Source of the DNA: CAVHXA01 sp963639765
GTDB taxonomy: Bacteria; Bacillota; Clostridia; Oscillospirales; Oscillospiraceae
Direction of reading: 5' to 3'
NCBI GenBank assembly: GCA_963639765.1
Contig: CAVHXA010000023.1
Location: forward strand, 1-26,713
DNA: 26,713 nucleotides
Below, in pieces: positions 7,661 through 14,510 of this stretch. Position numbers and translations under genes: made by a program. Under the pieces are notes generated by a model, which was given only the letters and a program-made list of their open reading frames with translations, had not been told where the DNA came from and searched no databases. Positions within the stretch are counted from its first letter, which is position 1; each line of letters starts with the position of its first letter.

Positions 7661-8941
7661 TCAGCGCAGATATTCAAATTCGAGGTCATAGATGCTCACG
7701 GTGTCGCCGTCGCGGATACCCATGGTCTCCAGACGATCAAACAGGCCGCAGCGGCGAAGCTGACGATCGAAATACTGACGGGATTCATAATCATCAAAGT
7801 TTACATCTGCAACCAGACGCTCCATCCATGCCCCGGAAATAAGCCAGAGATCGTCCTCGTGCCGAATCTCCAATGTATCGGGGCTTCCGGCCTCTGCCAG
7901 CGGCTTTACATAATCCGGTTCATAGACCGTAACGGGCGGCAGCTGCGCCAGATGCCCCGCTATGGCCTTTATGAGGTCCTTTGTGCCCTGGGCCGTTGCT
8001 GCCGAAATTACATAAAATTCGTATCCAAGTCCGGAAACATAGCTGCGCAGGCGCTGCAGATTTTCGCTGTCCGGCGCCAGAAGATCGGCCTTGTTGGCTG
8101 CGACAAGCATGGGTCGTCCGGCCAGCTGCGGGCTCCAGCTCGCCAGCTCGGCCCGGATCACATCAAAATCATCCAGCGGATCGCGGCCCTCACTGCCGGA
8201 GACATCCACCACGTGCACAATCAGACGGCAGCGGTCAATGTGGCGCAGAAAGTCGTGGCCCAGACCCGCGCCCTCTGCCGCGCCCTCGATAATGCCGGGA
8301 ATGTCCGCCATCACAAAGCTGACGCCCTCCGAAACATAGATGACACCCAGATTGGGGTACAGCGTGGTAAAATGATAGTTGGCAATCTTCGGCCGGGCGT
8401 TGGATGTAACCGACAGCAGCGTGGATTTTCCCACATTCGGGAACCCGACCAGTCCGACATCTGCCAGAAGCTTCAGCTCCAGAACCACGTCCCGGCTTTC
8501 TCCCGGAAGTCCTGCCTTTGCAAAACGCGGCGTCTGGCGCGTGGGCGTTGCAAAGTGCTTGTTTCCCCAGCCTCCCCGTCCGCCTCTGGCCAGAATAAAA
8601 TCCTCCTGACCGGACATGTCGCAGATGATGCCGTCGGTTTCAGAGTCTCTGACAATCGTCCCGCGCGGAACGCGAATGATCAGATCCTCTCCGTTTTTTC
8701 CCTTTTTCAGCCGTCCCTCTCCGCCGCCGCCGGCAGGCGCTGTGTATTTTCGTTTATACCGAAAATCCATCAGGGTGGAAAGGCTGTCGTCTGCCCGCAG
8801 AACGATGTTTCCGCCTCGTCCGCCGTCGCCGCCGTCGGGTCCGCCGCTGGCCACATATTTTTCGCGATGAAACGCCACAGCTCCGTTCCCGCCGTCGCCC
8901 GCCTTTACCGTGATGCGCGCACGATCTACAAAGTTTGCCAT
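7661..8941 (-). CDS. obg: Obg family GTPase (ribosome assembly)
   Basis: 426 aa essential GTPase acting in late 50S subunit assembly. Three domains are visible: the glycine-rich Obg fold (1-158, with VASGGPDGGDGGRGG and PAGGGGEGRLKKGKNGEDL), the G domain with G1 GFPNVGKS (166-173), DIPG and NKAD, and a C-terminal OCT domain (about 355-426, ending FEYLR). I start it at the ATG at 8939-8941, which has AAAGGAGG upstream, rather than 39 bases earlier where the frame is open but lies inside a terminator hairpin. It is last in the rplU-prp-rpmA-obg cluster, a conserved gene order. Confidence 0.96.
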   Translation of the reverse strand: MANFVDRARITVKAGDGGNGAVAFHREKYVASGGPDGGDGGRGGNIVLRADDSLSTLMDFRYKRKYTAPAGGGGEGRLKKGKNGEDLIIRVPRGTIVRDSETDGIICDMSGQEDFILARGGRGGWGNKHFATPTRQTPRFAKAGLPGESRDVVLELKLLADVGLVGFPNVGKSTLLSVTSNARPKIANYHFTTLYPNLGVIYVSEGVSFVMADIPGIIEGAAEGAGLGHDFLRHIDRCRLIVHVVDVSGSEGRDPLDDFDVIRAELASWSPQLAGRPMLVAANKADLLAPDSENLQRLRSYVSGLGYEFYVISAATAQGTKDLIKAIAGHLAQLPPVTVYEPDYVKPLAEAGSPDTLEIRHEDDLWLISGAWMERLVADVNFDDYESRQYFDRQLRRCGLFDRLETMGIRDGDTVSIYDLEFEYLR

Positions 8942-8960
8942 TTTGGGCCTCCTTTTACAG

Positions 8961-8988
8961 AAAACCCCCGAACAGAGCATGTTCGGGG
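8961..8988 (-). terminator. Hairpin/T-run between rpmA and obg (terminator or attenuator)
   Basis: The arms CCCCGAAC (8966-8973) and GTTCGGGG (8981-8988) enclose a 7-base loop; on the minus strand the stem is followed by TTTT. It lies directly between the rpmA stop and the obg ribosome binding site, so it may reduce obg relative to the ribosomal protein genes. Confidence 0.7.
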
Positions 8989-8997
8989 TTCTGTGTC

Positions 8998-9282
8998 TTA
9001 TTGAGCCTCGGGATAAACAGAGACCTTTTTGCGGTCCCGGCCGTAGCGCTCGAATTTGACGTGACCGTCCACCTTTGCAAACAGGGTGTCGTCACTGCCG
9101 ATGCCCACGTTGTTGCCCGGATGAATATGCGTGCCTCTTTGCCTTACGAGGATGTTGCCGGCCAGAACAAACTGACCGTCGGCGCGCTTGAGACCAAGGC
9201 GCTTGGATTCAGAGTCACGGCCGTTTTTGGTGGAACCGCCGCCCTTTTTATGCGCAAAAAACTGAATGCCAATCTTCAGCAT
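8998..9282 (-). CDS. rpmA: Ribosomal protein bL27 with cleavable N-terminal leader
   Basis: 94 aa 50S ribosomal protein near the peptidyl transferase centre. The sequence starts MLKIGIQFF-AHKKGGGSTKNGRDSE. In Firmicutes the first nine residues ahead of AHKKGG are removed by the Prp protease, and the Phe-Phe/Ala junction is retained here. The remaining body (GQFVLAGNILVRQRGT, DDTLFAKVDGHVKF) is standard. It is the third gene of the cluster, 3 bases after prp. Confidence 0.97.
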   Translation of the reverse strand: MLKIGIQFFAHKKGGGSTKNGRDSESKRLGLKRADGQFVLAGNILVRQRGTHIHPGNNVGIGSDDTLFAKVDGHVKFERYGRDRKKVSVYPEAQ

Positions 9283-9285
9283 GTA

Positions 9286-9609
9286 TTACACCTCCATAAC
9301 TTCGATATATTCTGGGTATTCGTCCCGCAGTTCACATAGTGTGAGCATAAGCCCCGTGAGCACCGCCTGAACGGCTTCTTCGTCGTCACAGAACTTTGGC
9401 AGGCTGAGCGTAATCTCGGCTTCTTCGTCGTTGACCCGAACTCTGGCGTTGGCTGCGAGTACGTCGTTCAGCGTACACTCGGCCATGCGAAGCGCCGTGG
9501 TAACGGCTGCACAGACAATGTCGGCTCCTGCCTGCGCATAGCCGCTGTGCCCGACAGCACGAAAACCCGTGATCCGATCTGCCTGTGTTGTGAATGCAAT
9601 CCGTGTCAT
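9286..9609 (-). CDS. prp: Ribosomal-processing cysteine protease Prp
   Basis: 107 aa small cysteine protease that trims the L27 leader. The GHSGYAQAGADIVCAAVT segment (20-37) holds the expected His21/Cys33 catalytic pair of the Prp family. It sits between rplU and rpmA as in other Firmicutes, and its substrate leader is encoded by the very next gene. Only a weak ribosome binding site (GAGGT, rather distant) is visible; translation may be coupled to rplU, which ends 20 bases upstream. Confidence 0.95.
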   Translation of the reverse strand: MTRIAFTTQADRITGFRAVGHSGYAQAGADIVCAAVTTALRMAECTLNDVLAANARVRVNDEEAEITLSLPKFCDDEEAVQAVLTGLMLTLCELRDEYPEYIEVMEV

Positions 9610-9629
9610 AAACTGGATTGTCGCCGACC

Positions 9630-9941
9630 TCAGACGCTGATCTTTTCGATCTGCACCTTGGTGTATGGCTGTCTGTGGCCCTGATGGCTCTTTGAGCCCT
9701 TTTTGGGGCGATATTTGAAGACAACAATCTTTTTGCCCCGGCCGTTTTTGACTACAGTTGCCTGAACACTGGCTCCCTGAACCGTGGGAGTGCCGATCCT
9801 GGACGAATCGCCGTCGAGGATGGCAAGAACCTGATCGAAGGTTATGGTCTGGCCCGCTTCAACATTGAGCTTTTCGATGTAGAGGATCTGACCCTCGGCA
9901 ACATTATACTGTTTGCCGCCTGTTTTGATAACTGCCTGCAT
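9630..9941 (-). CDS. rplU: Ribosomal protein bL21
   Basis: 103 aa 50S ribosomal protein. Begins MQAVIKTGGKQYNVAEGQ and ends with the typical HRQPYTKVQIEKI segment, with the RGKKIVVFKYRPKKGSKSHQGHRQ signature. I take the ATG at 9939-9941, which has AGGTG 6 bases upstream; an in-frame GTG three codons earlier overlaps that site. First gene of the rplU-prp-rpmA-obg cluster. Confidence 0.96.
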   Translation of the reverse strand: MQAVIKTGGKQYNVAEGQILYIEKLNVEAGQTITFDQVLAILDGDSSRIGTPTVQGASVQATVVKNGRGKKIVVFKYRPKKGSKSHQGHRQPYTKVQIEKISV

Positions 9942-9950
9942 GCTTTGCAC

Positions 9951-10055
9951 CTACCTTGTTGTAGACTCGCTCTGAAGGCGCGGAGAAAATAGCCCCGGCT
10001 TTTGCCTTTTCGACGCGGCAGAGCGATTATAGCATTTTCTCCGGCTGCTTGTCAA
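9951..10055 (-). promoter_or_regulatory. rplU promoter and structured leader (possible L21 leader)
   Basis: On the minus strand TTGACA (10050-10055) and TATAAT (10026-10031) are separated by 18 bases. The transcribed region down to the rplU start is about 80 bases, GC-rich, and contains a GGC-AAAA-GCC hairpin. A perfect 8-base inverted repeat, TCGCTCTG (9967-9974) with CAGAGCGA (10019-10026), brackets it. Firmicute rplU genes often carry an autoregulatory L21 leader RNA. Whether the bracket is transcribed depends on the exact start site, which would fall near 10019, so the leader identity is tentative. Confidence 0.6.
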
Positions 10056-10062
10056 ATACTAT

Positions 10063-10091
10063 TTGACCCTGTCCGCGCATTTTGCTATACT
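10063..10091 (+). promoter_or_regulatory. Promoter of the apbE operon
   Basis: TTGACC (10063-10068) and TATACT (10086-10091), spacer 17. It is divergent from the rplU promoter; the two -35 boxes lie at either end of the palindrome GTCAAATACTATTTGAC (10051-10067). Confidence 0.75.
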
Positions 10092-10157
10092 CCTGACTGG
10101 CGGTCTTTCCTTTCGACCGGTCGAAGCCGCGAAAACACACATCTGGAGGCAGTCTGC

Positions 10158-11153
10158 ATGAAGCATATCGTCTGCTGGATTCTGGCAGTCAGCCTGCTTT
10201 TCGGGCTTATCGGCTGTGAACAGCAGCCCATCAGCAAAAGCTTTTTTGCCATGGATACGGTTATGACCATTCAGGCCTGGGGGCGTGGCAGCGCCGATGC
10301 GGTGCAGTCTGCCATAGACACAATCAACACGCTGGAGCAGCTTCTGTCGGTTACGCGGTCCGACAGCGATATTGCCCGGCTGAACGCCTGCGGCCATGCA
10401 GTGCTTTCCGGCAGCTCTCTGGACCTGCTGCAGAAAAGTCTTGACCTGTGCCGCGAAACCAACGGCGCGCTGGATATTACGCTGGGCTCCGTGACCGACC
10501 TGTGGGGCTTTCGTTCCGGATCCCATACCATCCCGGACCCGCAGACGCTGCGTGCAGCTCTGGCCGACTGCGGCTGGCAGAATGTCCGTATTGAAAACGG
10601 AAGCGTCAGTCTGCCGGACGGCATGCAGCTGGACCTTGGTGCGGTTGCCAAGGGTTATGCCGCCATGCAGGCGGCTGCGGTTCTGGCCGACGCGGGAATC
10701 AGCCGCGCCGTGCTTTCGCTTGGCGGGAATGTCCAGACACTCGGAGAAAAGGCCGATGGAACCGACTGGATTGTTGGTGTAACCGACCCCTTTGACACAA
10801 CAGCCACGGCTGCTACACTGTCTGTCAGCGGAAGCATGGCGATTGTAACCTCCGGCGGCTATCAGCGTTTCTTCGAAGAAGACGGCACGCGCTACCACCA
10901 CATTCTCGACCCCGAAACCGGCTGCCCGGCCAACGGAGGTCTTGCCAGTGTTACCATCGTTGCACAAAACGGCCTTCTGGCCGATGCCATGTCCACGGCC
11001 CTGTATGTAATGGGACTGGACGAAGCGAAAAGCTATTGCCTTTCCAACCGCAGCTTTGAGGCACTTCTGATTGCGGACGACGGCTGCTGCTGGTATACCT
11101 CCGGACTCAGCGGCCGCGTGACAACACAGTTGAAAACGGCGGTGATCGCATGA
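10158..11153 (+). CDS. apbE: FAD:protein FMN transferase (ApbE), lipoprotein
   Basis: 331 aa. Transfers FMN from FAD onto a Ser/Thr of extracytoplasmic redox proteins. A signal peptide ends in the lipobox GLIGC (Cys20), so it is anchored on the outer face of the membrane. ApbE motifs are present: FFAMDTVMTIQAWG (29-42), DITLGSVTDLWGF (106-118), LDLGAVAKGYA (158-168), SLGGNVQTLG (187-196) and RYHHILDPETG (245-255). I start it at the ATG at 10158, preceded by GGAGG, which gives a proper signal peptide; the open frame upstream has none. It forms an operon with the next two genes (overlaps of 4 and 17 bases). No protein in the window carries a recognisable flavinylation site, so its acceptor is elsewhere. 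Confidence 0.95.
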   Translation: MKHIVCWILAVSLLFGLIGCEQQPISKSFFAMDTVMTIQAWGRGSADAVQSAIDTINTLEQLLSVTRSDSDIARLNACGHAVLSGSSLDLLQKSLDLCRETNGALDITLGSVTDLWGFRSGSHTIPDPQTLRAALADCGWQNVRIENGSVSLPDGMQLDLGAVAKGYAAMQAAAVLADAGISRAVLSLGGNVQTLGEKADGTDWIVGVTDPFDTTATAATLSVSGSMAIVTSGGYQRFFEEDGTRYHHILDPETGCPANGGLASVTIVAQNGLLADAMSTALYVMGLDEAKSYCLSNRSFEALLIADDGCCWYTSGLSGRVTTQLKTAVIA

Positions 11154-11512
11154 AGAGGCCAAAAGCATGGGTCTGGGCCGTGGTATTCATGTCTGCGGCA
11201 GCGATCCTTCTTGCTCTGGTCATATGGCCGCGCGGCAGCGGCAGTACCACGGCTGAGGTCTGGCAGAACGGCAGCCTGACCGCGAGGCTGGACCTTACGC
11301 AAAACGGGTCCTGGGAATTTATCAGTCAGAGCGGCGGCCGAAACACCGTAGAGGTTCGGAGCGGTCAGGTATTTGTCACCTCGGCCGACTGTCCGGACCA
11401 GATATGCGTAAAGCACGAAGAAGCCCGGCCGGGCTCTCCGATCGTCTGCCTGCCGAACAGACTGGTTGTCAGTCTTACAGAGGAGGCACAGACAGATGCC
11501 ACAACAGGATAA
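11150..11512 (+). CDS. NusG domain II-containing membrane-anchored protein
   Basis: 120 aa. One N-terminal membrane helix (about 8-26) is followed by a small beta domain of the NusG_II type (PF07009), with the family signature SADCPDQICVKH and SPIVCLPNRLVV and three conserved cysteines. Such proteins occur next to apbE and Gx-type membrane proteins in many clostridia; their function is unsettled. Its start overlaps the apbE stop (ATGA) and its end overlaps the next gene by 17 bases, so the three are translated as one unit. Confidence 0.88.
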   Translation: MKRPKAWVWAVVFMSAAAILLALVIWPRGSGSTTAEVWQNGSLTARLDLTQNGSWEFISQSGGRNTVEVRSGQVFVTSADCPDQICVKHEEARPGSPIVCLPNRLVVSLTEEAQTDATTG

Positions 11513-12008
11513 ATCCGTCGGCAAAGCCCGCCGCCTGACCCGGCTTGCGCTGCTCAGTGCCGTATCACTGATTCTGTTTGTTGTCGAGCAGCAGATTCCC
11601 CTGCCGGTACCCATTGCCGGTATCCGTCTGGGTCTGGCCAACATCGTCAACCTGTTTGCGGTATATACCGGCGGCCGCAGGGATGCCGCAATCTGCCTGA
11701 CCATACGCATTCTGCTGGGCAATCTTGTCTGCGGGACCGTCTCCGCCATGCTCTACTCCGCAGCTGGCGGGCTTTGCTGTCTGGCTGTCCTGTGTCTGCT
11801 CTGCGGGCTGATTCCGGCACGTCAGGCCTGGGTACTCAGCATCCTCTGCGCAGCTGCGCATATTCTCGGTCAGCTTGCTGCTGCTGCAGCTGTTCTGGGC
11901 ACGCACCTGGTTTTTGCCTATGCGCCGATTCTGCTGCTCAGTGCCATGCTGACAGGTGCGTTTACAGGCATCGTCTCGGTGCTTCTGCTTTCCCGTCTGC
12001 ATCTGTAA
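11496..12008 (+). CDS. Gx transporter family protein (ECF S-component-like; annotated in places as heptaprenyl diphosphate synthase component I)
   Basis: 170 aa hydrophobic protein with about five membrane segments. The opening RLTRLALLSAVSLILFVVEQQIPLP...GIRLGLANIVNLFAVYTGG is diagnostic of the COG4769 Gx family. I use the ATG at 11496, which has GAGGAGG upstream; an earlier in-frame ATG at 11466 lacks one. The family resembles substrate-binding components of ECF transporters, but the ligand is unknown, and an older prenyl synthase label is likely misleading. Being translationally coupled with apbE and a NusG_II protein suggests a part in extracytoplasmic flavin or redox metabolism. Confidence 0.88.
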   Translation: MPQQDKSVGKARRLTRLALLSAVSLILFVVEQQIPLPVPIAGIRLGLANIVNLFAVYTGGRRDAAICLTIRILLGNLVCGTVSAMLYSAAGGLCCLAVLCLLCGLIPARQAWVLSILCAAAHILGQLAAAAAVLGTHLVFAYAPILLLSAMLTGAFTGIVSVLLLSRLHL

Positions 12009-12102
12009 CTTCAGATGATACCGCATACGCACGGCAAGGCGATGCGCCGGCGAAAACAATCCGCAGCGCGCCGCGGTTGTACAGTGCTTCCTTTGAAAAA
12101 AC

Positions 12103-12139
12103 AGCGGGAGAAATCATGAAACCGGTGATTTCTCCCGCT
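12103..12139 (-). terminator. Terminator after the solute-binding lipoprotein gene (may also serve the apbE operon)
   Basis: A 14-base perfect stem (12103-12116 with 12126-12139) and a 9-base loop. On the minus strand it is followed by six T. On the plus strand only an AT-rich tract follows, so action on the convergent apbE operon would be weaker. Nothing else is seen between 12009 and 12102. Confidence 0.85.
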
Positions 12140-12168
12140 GAAATTATTTATGGAAGTACCGCGCCTGC

Positions 12169-14154
12169 TCAGGCCGGGGGAGGTCCGCCGTTGGGGTCTC
12201 CGCCTGGGCCGCCGGGACCGCCGGGACCGCCGGGACCGCCGGGACCGCCGGGACCGCCGCCTGTGGAGGCAACCTCAAGATTGTCCCGCTCGCCGCGCAG
12301 ATAGGATTCGTAGGCGTTTTGATAGGTCTCGGTCACTTTTTCAATTCCCGCATTGACAAGTGCCGCCTGGAAGCTGGCCCAGTTTTCGTCGTTGATTTCC
12401 ATCGAACCGGTATACAGCTTCAACCCCCACTCGGACAGAGTGGCAATTACGTCGTTGACCTCGTTGATGATGGAGTTGGACTCTTCGGTGGTCAGGTTCG
12501 CCTTGGTCGGAATCTTATGCAGGTCCTCGCCCTCGGTGTTTGTCCAGCAGGCCTGTGCGATGACCTGTTTTTCGGTGTATCCGTCGTTGAGCTTCGCGTG
12601 CTCATCAAAGCGCGGAAGCTGGCCCATGATGTGCTGTGCGGATGCCATCATGAAGTTGGCGCCGTCGGGGTTGTTCCAGATCAGATCCGTGTAGTGGTAG
12701 GTTCCCTGATCGTCGATGTAGAAGGTCTCGCCCTCCACGCCCCAGTTATACAGCTCGTAGCCGCCGTCGGTAAAGCCGAAGTTCAGATAGTTCATCACGA
12801 GCTCTACCTGCTCGCAGGAGGTTGTGATGGTAAACTGCTTGTTGTCTACCAGAGAAACCGTGGTTGGGTATTCGTTGGCCTGGCCTTCGTAGGCATAGAT
12901 GGGACCGACGACGGACGAATAGCCGTCTTTGTTGTTTTCGTCGAGATAGTCTACAAAGGTATCCGTGCCGTCTGCGCGGGAGAACCAGGTGAATACGTTG
13001 CCGCTGCCGGCCGCGCCCATCATGGCTCCGCTGTCGAGCGTGGTGACATAGAAGTCTTTGTTGAATACGCCGTATTGATACAGATCGCAGAACCACTCCG
13101 CATAGCGGCGGAAGGCGTCGGTGGTGGCGGCTGCTTCGATCTTTTCGCCGTTGCGCGTCATTCCAACGCTTGTGGCCGTGCCGGAAATGCTGGCAATGGC
13201 ACCCTCGAACGCATTGGAGCCCAGATTGAAAGTGCCGCCGTCATCAGAGTCACAGGCAATGGTCCATTCACAGCCAAACTGATCGTAGACCTTCTTTACG
13301 AGGTCGGTAAAGGCGTCGATGGTGGTGACCTGAAGAACGTCGTCTTTGATTTCGTAGCCGACGGCCTCTGCCATATCGCCCCTGCATATGATGCCGCCAT
13401 CAGCCCAGTTGGCGTTGTAGATGACCACATAGCCGAGCATCTTGCTGTCGGTTTTCACACCGTCTATGGTGTCCTGGTCCAGACTGTTCAGGTGTGCCCA
13501 GTAATCCGGGGAGTTTTCCGGCATCAGATCGGTCAGGTCGATAATAACCTCATCTTCATAGGCCTGTCCCAGACCGCCGGTGTAGTAGTCGCCCGGCTGC
13601 AGAATGTCGGAGTAGTCGCCGCCGGCTATATACAGCTGAAACTGCTCGGTTGCCGCGGACTGGCTGACGCAGTCGAAAAAGATTTCCACACCGGTGGCCT
13701 CCCGCACATAGGGGAGGATGTACTGGTCGTTCCAGGAATCCATAAAGCTTTCCCAGCCAAAGCCGAAGGGGAACCAGAACGTGATATAGCCGGAGCCGTC
13801 ATCGGTCAGCGGATAGTGGATTCCGCCGGCAGAGGTGTAGTCGCCGGCCTCTACAGCCGCCACGGCAGCTGCAATATCGTCTGCGTTGGTTGCGCCAACA
13901 ACCTGCGCCATCTCGGCAGATGTCATGGAGTCGGTTATTTCACCCGAGGAGCCGACAATGACGTTTCCCTGGGCCGCCGGTTCTTCGCCCTGCCCGTCGG
14001 ACTGTGCTTCAGCCGGCTCGGCAGCCGCGTCGGGCGTGTTTGTCTGCTCGGCGGCTTCTGAGGCTTCGGCAGGCCCGGCAGATTTGGAGCAGCCGGCAAA
14101 CAGGCAGCAAAGCAGTGCCAGGGCCAGCAGCAGTGCCAGAATACGCTTTTTCAT
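12169..14154 (-). CDS. Extracellular solute-binding lipoprotein (ABC-type) with Gly-Gly-Pro repeat tail
   Basis: 661 aa. Signal peptide with lipobox LFAGC (Cys22), then an Ala/Glu/Pro-rich linker, then a large type 1 solute-binding domain (about 105-630) with features such as PYVREATGVEIFFDCVS, LYIAGGDYSDIL and GYELYNWGVEGETF that are typical of the LipO-like oligosaccharide or peptide-binding proteins of Firmicutes. The last 30 residues are GGP repeats ending in DPNGGPPPA, after the domain has finished. I start it at the ATG at 14152-14154 because of the GGAAGG site and the signal peptide. No permease or ATPase gene is next to it, so it is an orphan that must use a transporter elsewhere or act as a sensor. 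Substrate unknown. Confidence 0.88.
   Translation of the reverse strand: MKKRILALLLALALLCCLFAGCSKSAGPAEASEAAEQTNTPDAAAEPAEAQSDGQGEEPAAQGNVIVGSSGEITDSMTSAEMAQVVGATNADDIAAAVAAVEAGDYTSAGGIHYPLTDDGSGYITFWFPFGFGWESFMDSWNDQYILPYVREATGVEIFFDCVSQSAATEQFQLYIAGGDYSDILQPGDYYTGGLGQAYEDEVIIDLTDLMPENSPDYWAHLNSLDQDTIDGVKTDSKMLGYVVIYNANWADGGIICRGDMAEAVGYEIKDDVLQVTTIDAFTDLVKKVYDQFGCEWTIACDSDDGGTFNLGSNAFEGAIASISGTATSVGMTRNGEKIEAAATTDAFRRYAEWFCDLYQYGVFNKDFYVTTLDSGAMMGAAGSGNVFTWFSRADGTDTFVDYLDENNKDGYSSVVGPIYAYEGQANEYPTTVSLVDNKQFTITTSCEQVELVMNYLNFGFTDGGYELYNWGVEGETFYIDDQGTYHYTDLIWNNPDGANFMMASAQHIMGQLPRFDEHAKLNDGYTEKQVIAQACWTNTEGEDLHKIPTKANLTTEESNSIINEVNDVIATLSEWGLKLYTGSMEINDENWASFQAALVNAGIEKVTETYQNAYESYLRGERDNLEVASTGGGPGGPGGPGGPGGPGGPGGDPNGGPPPA
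12206..12258. repeat. 9-base tandem repeat encoding the Gly-Gly-Pro tail
   Basis: Five perfect head-to-tail copies of GGGACCGCC (12214-12258, plus strand) preceded by one 8-base degenerate copy (12206-12213). Being a multiple of three, gain or loss of units would change tail length without shifting the frame. Confidence 0.95.
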
Positions 14155-14279
14155 TGGATCCTTCCTTTCCGGTTGTTGTGGCAGCACCGCATAATAAGGC
14201 AGGGACATTCGATGAAGTCCGCAGACGAATTGCGCGGTATTGCCTTAATACTGTAATACTTTTGAAACAACTCACCATA

Positions 14280-14308
14280 AGAATAAAATTTTGCGTTCTA
14301 ATTGTCAA
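14280..14308 (-). promoter_or_regulatory. Promoter of the solute-binding lipoprotein gene
   Basis: Minus-strand TTGACA (14303-14308) and TATTCT (14280-14285), spacer 17, giving a leader of about 120 bases. The leader contains GTATTGCCTTAATAC (14237-14251), an inverted repeat, and a TAAGGCA copy in opposite orientation at 14195-14201. The rest of the 14155-14510 intergenic region shows only an AAGGCG/CGCCTT hairpin at about 14480-14498 behind the kinase gene. Confidence 0.7.
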
Positions 14309-14510
14309 TAAACGCTGCTGCTGTAATCGTTAATTCTGTTTACCATACTGTTTGCTGCATAACTGTTTGTTTATACAGCACTGCGTCGTTCGGCAGGAGT
14401 GATCCGAAATTCCCTGCCGAATCGGAGAGGAAAACCGCAGCCGGCCTCCGTGTACGGCAGGGTTGCGATGCGAACCGCAAGGCGCCGCAGACGCCTTTGC
14501 GTGCTGCTGC

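Noticed and set aside
12206..12258. CRISPR-like array
   Set aside because: The repeats are contiguous 9-base units inside a coding region, with no spacers.
12319..14061. 580-codon open frame antisense to the solute-binding lipoprotein
   Set aside because: No recognisable domain or ribosome binding site; it is a mirror of the real gene's codon pattern. The same reasoning removes the frames at 14604-16286 and 7859-9004 on the plus strand.
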